Assembly (NCBI GenBank): GCA_016185145.1 | Contig: JACPOB010000034.1 | Span: 1 to 32,705, forward strand | Source of the DNA: Rhodospirillales bacterium | Lineage (GTDB): Bacteria; Pseudomonadota; Alphaproteobacteria; Reyranellales; Reyranellaceae | Direction: 5' to 3' | DNA: 32,705 nt | In this document: positions 7,488 through 16,214 of the stretch, in pieces | How the letters are laid out: every line of letters begins with the position of its first letter | Numbering within the stretch: position 1 is the stretch's first letter | Notes under the pieces: generated by a model | The model's database searches: none | Seen by the model: only the letters and a program-made list of their open reading frames with translations | Told to the model about the DNA's origin: nothing | Translations under genes and position numbers: made by a program

Positions 7488-9807
7488 TGGCCCTCCCGCG
7501 CATGAGCAAGGGGCTTGTCGCCACGGCGGCAAGCCCGCCATACAGCACCGTAAGACCCCAGAGCCTAGCCCAGTCGTCGAAGACGTCGGCGATCCTCGCA
7601 TCCATCTGGTTGATGCGGATCAACCCGTCGATCGCCGAAGTGCTCGGGAAGATGAAGCTTGCCGCGCGCAGTGCCGGCGGGATCGCCTCGACGGGCCACG
7701 CGACGCCGACCAGGAAGAACAGCGGCAGGCTGACGGCGATGAACAGCAGCACGGCCGTCTCGCGCCGTGTGAACCAGGAGCTGACAAACTGACCGAGGAA
7801 GCTCACCGAGAGGATGAACGGCACCAGGAACGCCAGCAGGTCGCCGAACCTTGCGGTCGCCGAGAAGCCGTAGACGCGCGGCAGCACGACCAGGAACAGG
7901 ATGGCGCCGGGCAGGGTCAGCAACAGATGCGCCAGGCCCTGGCCGAGCACGGCGGCGGGCCCGCTGCGGCGCCTGCGCCCGCCCGGCCCACTCTGCTCGA
8001 AGGCGACGCCGCCCAGAGTCGCCGCGCCCATCAGCAGGGTCTGCTGCAGGATCAGCATGAAGGCCGCCGGCACGATATAGCTGGCATAGCCGCCGGTGGG
8101 ATTGAAGAGGGGCTGGTTGATCACCTCGACCGGCGAGCTGCGCGCCAGGGCAGCGCGATAGAGGCTGCCGTCGGGCCGTGAATCGCCCGATTGAAGGTCG
8201 GCGTTCACGGCGGCGTTGGCCTCGAGGATGCCCTGCAGGGTGCGGTTGTAGAGAAGGAAGTAGACCGAATCGACGTAAGCCGGCAGCCGCGCCCGACGGC
8301 CGGCCAGGACCTCGCGCTCCGTTCCGTCGGGGATATCGAGAATGGCGAATACCTCGCGCCGCTGCAGCGCTGCCTGCGCGTCGGCAAGCGTGCTGAAACG
8401 CGCGGCGACCCGGATCGCCTCATGGGCGTTCAGGCTCTGGACCAGCCGGCGGCTGACCTCCGTCGAATCCTCGTCAACCACGGCAGTCGGGATGGCGCGC
8501 ACCAGTTGGCCGAGATAGGGCTGCGGATAGAACACCCCGTAGATGATCGGTGCGAGCACCAGCAGGCCGAACGCGCCGCGATCGCGGAGGGCTCGTCCGT
8601 ACTCGGCGGCGAAGGCACGCACGACCCCGCGATTCGGACTATCGGGTGCGGCTTCGTCTTCCTGGGGCAGCGGCTTTCCGGCGATCGAGCGCAGGCGCAG
8701 GACGGCCAGCACCAAAAAGGCCACGGCCAGTGCGGCCAAGTAGGCCAGCGGTTCGACGGAATCGCTGGCCGGTGCGCCACGCGCCGCCTGGTCGGACAGC
8801 ACCTGCATGTACCAGCGCATCGGCAGCAGACTGCCCCAGAATCGCGCGAAGTCGCCCATCGCCAGCACGGGGAAACCGACGCCGGCGAAACCGAAGGCCG
8901 GCGAGCAGAAGATGCCGGTGAGCGACAGGCCGAAGGCGAGGTTGCGCACCAGGAGCTGAAACAGCGCCCCGACACAGAGATAGGCCGCGATGAACAGGCA
9001 GCCGGCGAGGCCGGCGACCACCGGATCGCCGCGGAACGGGATCGTGAAGCCGTCGTGGATGGTGAACGCGGCGACCACCAGCAGCACCACGAAGATGCCG
9101 AAGTAGGGCATGAGCTTGCCGACCAGCGCTGTCAGTGCATGGCCGTCCGCCGCGGCCAGCCATTCCCGCATGTCGCGCCGGCTGAACTCCGAGCCGACGG
9201 CATAGCCCGCCGCGATGGCGATCACGACATGCAGGACCATCGGCAGGATGGCGCGCAGCAGGAACTGCGCGTAGTTCATCGCCGGATTGGTGAGCACGTA
9301 CTGCTCGACCACCAGGGACCCCGGCGCATAGCCGCCGCGCTGCGGCATTCTCGGCAGCTCGGCGATGCCCGCCGTCAGGGCCGCCGACAAGGCGCCCGAG
9401 GCGATATTGCCCGGCGTGAAGTATTGCTTGTTGTGGAAGATCACGATCTGCGGCCGCTTGCCGGCCTGGACGTCGCGCTCGAGATTGCGCGGAATATAGA
9501 CGGCGGCGATGGCCTCACCAGACCGAACCGCCTGCATGGCGCCGTTGAGATCGGTCGATCGCCGGGTCACCGCAACCCCGGGCGCGGCGTTCACCGCCTG
9601 CACGAAGATCGAGGACGTTTCGGTGCGGTCGGCGTCGACGACATCGACCCTGAGGTCGCGCACCACGGCGCTGCTGAAGGTGAGCGACAGGACGGCGAAA
9701 GCGAGCAGCGGCACTCCCACCACAAGGAACAGGGCGACTCGGTCGCGCCAGATCCATTGGACCTCGCGCCAGGCGACCGCGACCAGTCCGGTTGGCGGAT
9801 ACGCCAT
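7471..9807 (-). CDS. Double ABC-2-type transporter permease (two permeases fused)
   Basis: A 778-residue inner-membrane protein made of two ABC-2 permease units. The first (about 1-375) starts AWREVQWIWRDRVALFLVVGVPLLAFAVL and the second (about 397-778) starts RAFAAEYGRALRDRGAFGLLVLAPIIYGVFYPQPY. Each has one helix, a large periplasmic domain and then five or so helices, as in the YhhJ group. A charged linker with PLPQEDEAAPDSPNRG joins them. ABC-2 permeases normally come as two chains driven by a separate ATPase; here the dimer is one chain and no ATPase gene is in the operon. It sits between two HlyD genes, overlapping both (TGATG at 9805-9809, 17 bases at 7471-7487), so a periplasm-spanning efflux system is likely. 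Substrate unknown. Confidence 0.9.
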   Translation of the reverse strand: MAYPPTGLVAVAWREVQWIWRDRVALFLVVGVPLLAFAVLSLTFSSAVVRDLRVDVVDADRTETSSIFVQAVNAAPGVAVTRRSTDLNGAMQAVRSGEAIAAVYIPRNLERDVQAGKRPQIVIFHNKQYFTPGNIASGALSAALTAGIAELPRMPQRGGYAPGSLVVEQYVLTNPAMNYAQFLLRAILPMVLHVVIAIAAGYAVGSEFSRRDMREWLAAADGHALTALVGKLMPYFGIFVVLLVVAAFTIHDGFTIPFRGDPVVAGLAGCLFIAAYLCVGALFQLLVRNLAFGLSLTGIFCSPAFGFAGVGFPVLAMGDFARFWGSLLPMRWYMQVLSDQAARGAPASDSVEPLAYLAALAVAFLVLAVLRLRSIAGKPLPQEDEAAPDSPNRGVVRAFAAEYGRALRDRGAFGLLVLAPIIYGVFYPQPYLGQLVRAIPTAVVDEDSTEVSRRLVQSLNAHEAIRVAARFSTLADAQAALQRREVFAILDIPDGTEREVLAGRRARLPAYVDSVYFLLYNRTLQGILEANAAVNADLQSGDSRPDGSLYRAALARSSPVEVINQPLFNPTGGYASYIVPAAFMLILQQTLLMGAATLGGVAFEQSGPGGRRRRSGPAAVLGQGLAHLLLTLPGAILFLVVLPRVYGFSATARFGDLLAFLVPFILSVSFLGQFVSSWFTRRETAVLLFIAVSLPLFFLVGVAWPVEAIPPALRAASFIFPSTSAIDGLIRINQMDARIADVFDDWARLWGLTVLYGGLAAVATSPLLMRGRANERAA

Positions 9808-10808
9808 CAGGGCTTCTTCCAGTCGGCGTAGACGCTCATGCCCGGCCGCAGCTCGGGCAGCGGATCGACCGGATAGGCACGGACCTCGAAGGTGCGCAGA
9901 TCGAAGTCGCCGGTCGCGCGCGTCGCACGCCAGCCGGCATACTCGCCGCGCGTCGCGATCTTGCGCACCACGACGGTGATCGGCTTGTCGCCCAGAGCCG
10001 GTGCCTTGACCTCGAACTGGTCGCCGATCTTCAGGCCCTTCACCAGGTCCTCGCGCAATTCGAAACGCACCCAGACGTCGGACAGGTCGACCAGCGTCAG
10101 CAACGGCACGCCTGGCGAGACGTATTCTCCGGGATCGGCACCCGTGTGGTAGACCTGCGCCGTCACCGGCGCCTTCACGGTGAGTTCCGCGACCTGCGCC
10201 TGCAGCGTGGCGATCGCGGCCTCGGCTTTGGCCAGCGTCGCCTTGGCCACGCCGCGCTCCTCGGCCGTGTAGCCGTTGACGGCTTCATCCAGCGCCAGCT
10301 TCGCCTGCTGCTCGCTGCGTCGCGCGACGTCGAGCGACGCCGTCGCCTCGTCGAGCTTCTGGACCGAGGCGAAGTCGCGCGCGGTCAGCTGCTTGGTCCG
10401 GTCGTAGGTCTGCTCGGCAAGCCTGGCGCTCGCTTCGGCCGAGGCGAGCGCCGCGCGGCGTGCATCGACGACCTCGGCGCGGGTGCCGACCTCGATTCGC
10501 TTCAGATCGGCGGCGGCCACGGCGCGCGCGGCTTCGGCCTCCTTGAGCCGCGTCAGCAGCTCGGGATTGTCGATCGTGACCAGGACCTGGCCCGCCTTGA
10601 CGTCTTCGCCGCGATGCACCGGCCGGCTCGCCACACGACCATCGACACGGGCAGCGATGTCGACGCGCGTGGCGTCGGCCTCGCCCTGCACGATCAGCGG
10701 CTGCGGCCGCGCGAGATACCATAGCGACACGCCGAGGATGACCGCGATGGAGACCGCCACAATGATGGTTGCGGCCCGCGGCACGCCCGCATTTGTCCTG
10801 ATCGTCAT
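9807..10808 (-). CDS. HlyD-family membrane-fusion (adaptor) protein, first gene of the operon
   Basis: A 333-residue adaptor with an N-terminal anchor helix (about 13-32), split lipoyl-like domain (RPVHRGEDVKAGQVLVTIDNPEL ... VKAPVTAQVYHTGADPGEYV), a coiled coil between them (about 80-205) and a C-terminal barrel ending LRPGMSVYADW. It is the first gene of HlyD - ABC-2 - HlyD - MscS. Its stop overlaps the permease start as TGATG. The ribosome site before ATG 10808 is weak (AAGGG). The promoter probably lies in the 161 bases upstream, where I could not identify a clear -35/-10 pair. Confidence 0.92.
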   Translation of the reverse strand: MTIRTNAGVPRAATIIVAVSIAVILGVSLWYLARPQPLIVQGEADATRVDIAARVDGRVASRPVHRGEDVKAGQVLVTIDNPELLTRLKEAEAARAVAAADLKRIEVGTRAEVVDARRAALASAEASARLAEQTYDRTKQLTARDFASVQKLDEATASLDVARRSEQQAKLALDEAVNGYTAEERGVAKATLAKAEAAIATLQAQVAELTVKAPVTAQVYHTGADPGEYVSPGVPLLTLVDLSDVWVRFELREDLVKGLKIGDQFEVKAPALGDKPITVVVRKIATRGEYAGWRATRATGDFDLRTFEVRAYPVDPLPELRPGMSVYADWKKP

Positions 10809-10945
10809 GGGCGTAGCCCTTGCGATGGAGATTGTTCGTCGAACAGGATGCGCCCGGCGGCGTTACCGAGTCCAATGCCGGTGACAAAGATGCGCTCAAA
10901 AGAGAGGTATTAAGGCGCAAAGGCAACGAGCCCGCATCCTAACGG

Positions 10946-10971
10946 TGCGCCCGTCGTTTGCGCCCGTCGTT
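10946..10971. repeat. Perfect 13-bp tandem duplication
   Basis: TGCGCCCGTCGTT occurs twice head to tail, at 10946-10958 and 10959-10971. The second copy covers two bases of the TAA stop of the small membrane-protein gene. It looks like a replication-slippage duplication just downstream of that gene; no function is evident. Confidence 0.6.
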
Positions 10972-11314
10972 ATCGCCGTCGTGACGGATCGCCGGGAGTC
11001 GCCTGCCCACCCCTCATGGCCCTATCATCGGACTGAACGTCCGGAGGCTCGTCGAACCCGTTGCGGCTGCTGAAGAAGATCAGGGCCATCAACCCCACAC
11101 CGAGAATCAGGGTGAACGTCACTCCAATGATCAAAGCCAGGGAACCGGAACCCGACAGCGGAATGTCAGAGTCGATCGTCGTTGCAAAATAGATGCCGAC
11201 GATCCCCAACCCAGTGCAAACAACAAGCGTGACTATTGCCTTGGTCGATATGCTACCCAGCATCGCGAGGGCGCTCTGTGCTCTGTCCAAGACCATCTTC
11301 TGCGAAGTACGCAT
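10970..11314 (-). CDS. Small membrane protein of unknown function, two helices
   Basis: A 114-residue protein with two strongly hydrophobic segments (about 25-45 and 58-82) and a polar, charged C-terminal tail of about 30 residues ending DPSRRR. AAAGGAGG lies just upstream of ATG 11314, a near-perfect ribosome site that supports it being a real gene. I recognise no family. It is followed by the HlyD operon on the same strand after 161 bases and faces the indolepyruvate oxidoreductase gene on the other side, so its link to either is unclear. Confidence 0.7.
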   Translation of the reverse strand: MRTSQKMVLDRAQSALAMLGSISTKAIVTLVVCTGLGIVGIYFATTIDSDIPLSGSGSLALIIGVTFTLILGVGLMALIFFSSRNGFDEPPDVQSDDRAMRGGQATPGDPSRRR

Positions 11315-11388
11315 CGAGGGCCTCCTTTCCGACCGACTGGACCCAACGTGGTGACTGTCTCCTGAACGCCAATGGGTTGCATGGGGTA

Positions 11389-11430
11389 AGCATCATGAGA
11401 ATTCGCCTTAGCATCATGAGATTTCGCCGC
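11389..11430. promoter_or_regulatory. Two tandem 21-bp direct repeats in a divergent promoter region
   Basis: The block AGCATCATGAGA.TTCGCC occurs at 11389 and again at 11410, 18 of 21 positions identical, with no spacer. A 21-base period is two helix turns, so a protein could bind both on one face. The 299 bases between 11315 and 11613 separate two genes read outwards, and these repeats are the only structure I see there. They could be an operator for either gene. Confidence 0.4.
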
Positions 11431-11613
11431 GTTGGGGGTATTGGCCATCCGATGGCGACGCTACCCGGGATTGCGGCCTGCGGCTTGTTCGCTTGATGCG
11501 AAATTGATGGCGCACACTCTCTGCACCACCCTTTCCTCTGACAGCCTCGGCCCGCTATGCTTTGCCCGACATAAACGCCCATTTACGCCGCCGCTTTCGG
11601 AGGGCTTTCCGCG

Positions 11614-14600
11614 ATGACCGTCGCCACTCCCGTCCCGCTGGTTTTCGGAGACTACGCGCTCGAGGATCGTTACCGGCTCGACAAGGGTCGGGTCTACATG
11701 ACCGGCATCCAGGCGCTGGTGCGCCTGCCCATGATGCAGCGCCAGCGCGACCTCGCCGCCGGCCTCAATACCGGCGGCTTCATCTCGGGCTATCGCGGCT
11801 CGCCGCTCGGCATGTACGACCACGCTTTGTGGACGGCCAAGAAGTACCTCAAGGAAAGCAACATCCACTTCCAGCCGGGCCTGAACGAGGACCTCGCCGC
11901 CACCGCGGTGTGGGGCACCCAGCAGGTCAACCTGTTCCCCGGCGCCAAGGTCGATGGCGTGTTCTCGATCTGGTACGGCAAGGGGCCCGGCGTCGACCGC
12001 TCGATGGACGTTCTGAAGCACGGCAATGCCGCCGGCTCCTCGGCGCACGGCGGCGTGATCGTGCTGGCGGGCGACGACCATGGCGCCCAGTCCTCGACCC
12101 TGCCGCATCAGAGCGAGCAGGTCTTCTCGGCCGCCATGATCCCGGTGATCAATCCGGCGAACGTGCAGGAGTATCTCGACTTCGGCCTGCTGGGCTTCGC
12201 GCTGTCGCGCTACTCGGGCTGCTGGATCGGCTTCAAGGCGATTTCCGAGACGGTCGAATCGGGCGCCTCGGTCTGGGTCGATCCCGAACGCATCAAGATC
12301 GTCATGCCGACGGATTTCCAGCTCCCGCCGGGCGGGCTTGGCATCCGCAATCCCGATCCGCCGATGGAGGCGGAGAAGCGCCTGCACGGCCCGAAGATGG
12401 CGGCGGTCAAGGCGTTCGTGCGCGCCAACGGCTTCGATCGCATCGTCATCGATCCCGCCCAATCGGGCACAAGGGCGCGCATCGGCATCATGACCACGGG
12501 CAAGGCCTATCTCGACACGCGCCAGGCCCTGGAAGACCTAGGCATCAACGACGAGCGGGCGCGCGCGCTCGGCATCCGCATCTACAAGGTCGGCATGACC
12601 TGGCCGCTGGAGCCGGAAGGCGCGCGCCGCTTCGCCGAAGGCCTCCAGGAAGTGATCGTGATCGAGGAGAAGCGCTCCAACCTCGAGGAGCAGCTCGTCC
12701 ACCTCCTCTACAACATGCCGGCCGACCGCCGGCCTCTGGTGATCGGCAAGTCCGACGAGACCGGCCACCTCATCCTGCCGAGCGAAGGCGAGCTGACGCC
12801 GACCGGCGTCGCCATGGTGATCGCCGGGCGCCTGATGAAGCACATGGGCGAATCGCCCGAGCTCAAGCAGCGGCTCGCCCGTCTCGAAGCCAAGGAGAAG
12901 CTGCTGTCGGCGCCGCCGCCCAAGGTGGCGCGCACGCCGTACTTCTGCTCGGGCTGCCCGCACAACACGTCGACGCGCGTCCCCGACGGCAGCCGCGCCA
13001 TGGCCGGCATCGGCTGCCACGGCATGGCGATCTGGATGCCCGAACGGCGCACGGCGCTGATTTCCCACATGGGTGGCGAAGGCGTGCCCTGGGTCGGCCA
13101 GGCGCCGTTCAGCGGCGACAATCACATCTTCCAGAACCTGGGCGACGGCACCTACTACCACTCAGGTTTAATGGCGATCCGGCAAGCTGCGGCCGCCGGC
13201 GTCAACATCACCTACAAGATCCTGTTCAACGACGCCGTCGCCATGACCGGCGGCCAGCCGCACGACGGGCCGCTCAGCGTGCCCGAGATCACCAAGCAGG
13301 TCGCCGCCGAGGGCGCCAAGAAAGTCGTCGTCGTCACCGACGAGCCCGACAAGTATCCGCCGGGCACCGACTTCGCCCACGGTGTGAGCATCCGCCATCG
13401 CGACGAGCTCGACGCCGTGCAGCGCGAATTGCGCGACATCCCGGGCCTCACCGTGCTGGTCTACGACCAGACCTGCGCCGCCGAGAAGCGGCGCCGGCGC
13501 AAGCGCGGCACCTTCCCCGACCCCGCCAAGCGCGTGTTCATCAACGACACGGTGTGCGAGGGCTGCGGCGACTGCTCCGACAAGAGCAACTGCGTGTCGG
13601 TGAAGCCGCTCGAGACCGAGCTCGGCCGCAAGCGCCAGATCGACCAGAGCAATTGCAACAAGGACTTCTCCTGCGTGAACGGCTTCTGCCCGTCCTTCGT
13701 GTCGGTGCATGGCGGCACGCCAGCCAAGGCCAGGCGGCCGCAATTGAAGGTCGTGCAGGACGATCCCTTCGCCCAGCTTCCCATGCCGACCGTGCGGCCG
13801 CTCTCGGAGGCCTACGGCATCCTGGTGACCGGCATCGGCGGCACCGGCGTGATCACCGTCGGTGCGCTGATCGGCATGGCCGCCCACCTCGAAGGCAAGG
13901 GTTGCACCGTGCTCGACTTCACGGGCCTGGCGCAGAAGAACGGCGCGGTGATGAGTCATGTCCGCCTCGCGCCCAAGCCCGAGGACCTGCATGCCGTGCG
14001 CATCGCCGCCGGCGGCGCCAACCTGGTGCTGGGCTGCGACATGGTCGTGGCGGCCTCGCCGGCGGCGCTGTCGCGCATCGAGCCCGGTGTCACCCGGGCG
14101 GTGATCAACGGCTACATGACGCCGGTCGCGGCGTTCGTGATGAACGGCGACATGGATCTCGGCGCCGAGGCCATGATGAAGTCGATCCGCGACGCCACGG
14201 GCGACGAGGCCGTGTCGTTCGTCGACGGCACCGGGCTTGCCACGGCGATCCTGGGCGATTCCATCGCCACCAACCTCTTCATGCTGGGCTATGCCTGGCA
14301 GAAGGGACTGGTGCCGCTGTCGTTCGAGGCCATCGAGCGGGCCATCGAGCTGAACGGCGTCGCCATCGAGACCTCCAAGCGCACCTTCGCCTGGGGCCGG
14401 CTCGCCGCGCACGACATCGCGGCGGTGCAGGCGGCCGCCAAGCCGACGCTGCGCAGCGAGAAGCCGGCGGCGCGGACGCTGCCTGAGATCGTCGCCAAGC
14501 GCGTCGAGCTGCTGACGGCCTACCAGGACGCGGCCTACGCCGAGCGCTATCGCATCTTCGTCGACAAGGTGGCCGCGGCCGAGAAGGCCAAGGCGCCGGG

Positions 14601-15135
14601 TCGCCGCGGACTGGCCGAGGCGGTGGCCAAGTCGCTCTACAAGCTGATGGCCTACAAGGACGAATACGAAGTCGGCCGCCTCTACAGCGACGGCGAGTTC
14701 CTGAAGAAGCTCTCCAGCCAGTTCGAGGGCGACTACAAGGTCACCTTCCACCTCGCGCCGCCCTTGTTCGCCGATCGCGATCCGACGACCGGCCAGCTCA
14801 AGAAGCGCGAGTACGGTTCCTGGGTGATGCCGATGTTCCGCATCCTCGCCTCGCTGAAGAAGCTGCGCGGCACCAGGCTCGACATCTTCGGCTACAGCGA
14901 GGAGCGCCGCATGGAGCGCCGCCTGATTGGTGAATACCAGGCGACGATCGAGCAGGTGCTGGCTTCACTCGGCCAGGACAACCATGCGCTCGCCGTCCAG
15001 ATCGCCTCGGTGCCGGAGAGCATGCGCGGCTTCGGCCACGTCAAGGAGAAGAACGTGAAGGCGGCCAAGGAGCGCGAGGCGAGCCTGCTCGCCGCCTACC
15101 GCAATCCGGCGACGCAGTCGGTCGCTGCCGAGTGA
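11614..15135 (+). CDS. Fused indolepyruvate:acceptor oxidoreductase (IorA-IorB type)
   Basis: A 1173-residue fusion of the alpha and gamma parts of the 2-oxoacid:acceptor oxidoreductase superfamily. The N-terminal half has the pyrimidine-binding and thiamine-diphosphate domains (GGFISGYRGSPLGMYD near 54; CSGCPHN at 445 and GIGCHGMAIWMP after it). A ferredoxin-like cysteine cluster follows (C648-x2-C651-x2-C654-x5-C660, with more in NCNKDFSCVNGFC). From about 740, GIGGTGVITVGALIGMA opens the gamma domain. It should convert aryl pyruvates such as indolepyruvate to aryl-acetyl-CoA, passing electrons to ferredoxin or another acceptor, in aromatic amino acid breakdown. GGAGGG precedes ATG 11614. 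Full-length with no break; it stands alone. Confidence 0.93.
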   Translation: MTVATPVPLVFGDYALEDRYRLDKGRVYMTGIQALVRLPMMQRQRDLAAGLNTGGFISGYRGSPLGMYDHALWTAKKYLKESNIHFQPGLNEDLAATAVWGTQQVNLFPGAKVDGVFSIWYGKGPGVDRSMDVLKHGNAAGSSAHGGVIVLAGDDHGAQSSTLPHQSEQVFSAAMIPVINPANVQEYLDFGLLGFALSRYSGCWIGFKAISETVESGASVWVDPERIKIVMPTDFQLPPGGLGIRNPDPPMEAEKRLHGPKMAAVKAFVRANGFDRIVIDPAQSGTRARIGIMTTGKAYLDTRQALEDLGINDERARALGIRIYKVGMTWPLEPEGARRFAEGLQEVIVIEEKRSNLEEQLVHLLYNMPADRRPLVIGKSDETGHLILPSEGELTPTGVAMVIAGRLMKHMGESPELKQRLARLEAKEKLLSAPPPKVARTPYFCSGCPHNTSTRVPDGSRAMAGIGCHGMAIWMPERRTALISHMGGEGVPWVGQAPFSGDNHIFQNLGDGTYYHSGLMAIRQAAAAGVNITYKILFNDAVAMTGGQPHDGPLSVPEITKQVAAEGAKKVVVVTDEPDKYPPGTDFAHGVSIRHRDELDAVQRELRDIPGLTVLVYDQTCAAEKRRRRKRGTFPDPAKRVFINDTVCEGCGDCSDKSNCVSVKPLETELGRKRQIDQSNCNKDFSCVNGFCPSFVSVHGGTPAKARRPQLKVVQDDPFAQLPMPTVRPLSEAYGILVTGIGGTGVITVGALIGMAAHLEGKGCTVLDFTGLAQKNGAVMSHVRLAPKPEDLHAVRIAAGGANLVLGCDMVVAASPAALSRIEPGVTRAVINGYMTPVAAFVMNGDMDLGAEAMMKSIRDATGDEAVSFVDGTGLATAILGDSIATNLFMLGYAWQKGLVPLSFEAIERAIELNGVAIETSKRTFAWGRLAAHDIAAVQAAAKPTLRSEKPAARTLPEIVAKRVELLTAYQDAAYAERYRIFVDKVAAAEKAKAPGRRGLAEAVAKSLYKLMAYKDEYEVGRLYSDGEFLKKLSSQFEGDYKVTFHLAPPLFADRDPTTGQLKKREYGSWVMPMFRILASLKKLRGTRLDIFGYSEERRMERRLIGEYQATIEQVLASLGQDNHALAVQIASVPESMRGFGHVKEKNVKAAKEREASLLAAYRNPATQSVAAE

Positions 15136-15469
15136 CGGGACGCCCCCGCCTCCGAAAGGGGTTGGAGAAGGAAGCGACGGCGTCCCGGGTACGCAGTGCC
15201 CCCGCTCAAGGGAGGGGTCACGGGGACACGAAGCCGATATAGGGTCCGCGACCGATGCAATCGATGGTCGTGGACGCACATCTGAGATGCATCTCGGCGC
15301 GCAGGCGATGCAGTCGCCCTTCGTCATCCCGACCGGAGCCGAGCCCCTCGACTTCGCTCGGGGCAGGCTCCGCGAGGCGGAGCGGAGGGACCTCGTTTTG
15401 CCTCTCTGTCCAAACGAACAGGTCCCTCGACTACGCCGCCCTTCGGGCGGCTTCGCTCGGGATGACGGG
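15136..15469. repeat. Intergenic palindromic repeats, no gene
   Basis: This 334-base gap between two genes with facing 3' ends is mostly inverted repeats. A first pair is GGGACGCC (15137-15144) with GGCGTCCC (15179-15186). A larger structure runs 15323-15466: outer tips GTCATCCC/GGGATGAC, inner arms GAGGGACCT (15385-15393)/AGGTCCCTC (15420-15428), and GCCGCCCTTCGGGCGGC as a local hairpin. The sequence style matches dispersed alphaproteobacterial palindromes. It could also end transcription of both neighbours. Confidence 0.6.
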
Positions 15470-16066
15470 CTAAGCGCGCCCGGTCTGATGCGAAAACGAC
15501 GCCGGATCGAAGCGGCGTGTGACGCCGCCGCCCAGGCGGTCGAGGGCGCGCTGCCATTTGGCGGAAAGATCGGGATCGAACACCAGGCCGGCGTCGCCGT
15601 CGACCACGAGCCAGGCGTTGTCCTGCATCTCGCGATCGAGCTGGCCCGGCGCCCAGCCGGAGTGGCCCAGGGCGAGCCAGGCGTGCTTGGGCCCGCTGCC
15701 GCCCGCCATGTCCTTCAGGATCTCGGGCGAGGCCGTGAGCGCCATGCCGCCTTCGATCAGCAGGGTCTCCCCCTCGCGCTTGTAGTCGGCCGAATGCAGC
15801 ACCAGGCCGCGCGTGGGCTCGACCGGGCCGCCGAACAGCACCGGCCGCTCGGCCGCCGCTTCCGGCACCTCGATGCCGAGCTCCTTGTAGACCTGGCCCA
15901 GCGGCAGGTCCTCGACCTTGTTGTTGACGATGATGCCGAGCGCGCCGTCGTCATCGTGCTTGCAGATGAACACGACGCTCTTCTGGAAGCGCTCGTCCGG
16001 CATGGAGGGCGCGGCGACCAGGAAGCGGCCAACCAAGGAGGCGGCGGGGGAGCCTGAGCCGGGCAT
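15470..16066 (-). CDS. YqgE/AlgH family protein (UPF0301)
   Basis: A 198-residue protein with the hallmarks of the YqgE/AlgH family: GRFLVAAPSMPDERFQKSVVFICKHDDDGALGIIVN at the N-terminus, LFGGPV near 85 and the GHSGWAPGQLDREM segment near 142. In Pseudomonas, algH affects alginate and other regulated traits; the biochemical role is still unclear. ATG 16066 is the first start compatible with the conserved N-terminus. GGAGG lies about 12 bases upstream, a little far; a longer start at 16108 is possible. It is transcribed away from the peroxiredoxin gene across a 148-base gap. Confidence 0.92.
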   Translation of the reverse strand: MPGSGSPAASLVGRFLVAAPSMPDERFQKSVVFICKHDDDGALGIIVNNKVEDLPLGQVYKELGIEVPEAAAERPVLFGGPVEPTRGLVLHSADYKREGETLLIEGGMALTASPEILKDMAGGSGPKHAWLALGHSGWAPGQLDREMQDNAWLVVDGDAGLVFDPDLSAKWQRALDRLGGGVTRRFDPASFSHQTGRA

Positions 16067-16161
16067 GGTTTTTATGATCCTCCAATTCCATGGGGATTGT
16101 CTGGCCAAAGATCAAGGATCTTGGCCGCCGATTCGACAAACCGAGACCCCCGCTCTAGGGT

Positions 16162-16188
16162 CCGGCGGTTCGTGAGACCGCCGGTTTT
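16162..16188 (+). promoter_or_regulatory. Terminator-like hairpin in the peroxiredoxin upstream region
   Basis: An 8-bp perfect stem, CCGGCGGT and ACCGCCGG, with loop TCGTGAG, is followed by TTTT. It ends 27 bases before the peroxiredoxin ATG and so would lie in its 5' leader if transcription starts upstream of it. It may act as an attenuator or merely as leader structure. No known riboswitch pattern is recognised. Confidence 0.4.
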
Positions 16189-16214
16189 GGGGCGGCAATT
16201 GTAAGGAGCAAATA

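Noticed and set aside
8191..9831. Open frame of 546 codons on the + strand opposite the ABC-2 permease
   Set aside because: Low hydrophobicity and a Gln/Arg/His-rich shadow sequence; the permease frame has proper membrane segments.
11562..14486. Open frame of 974 codons on the + strand inside the indolepyruvate oxidoreductase gene
   Set aside because: It is the out-of-phase shadow of the true gene, rich in Arg, Gly and His with no recognisable motif.
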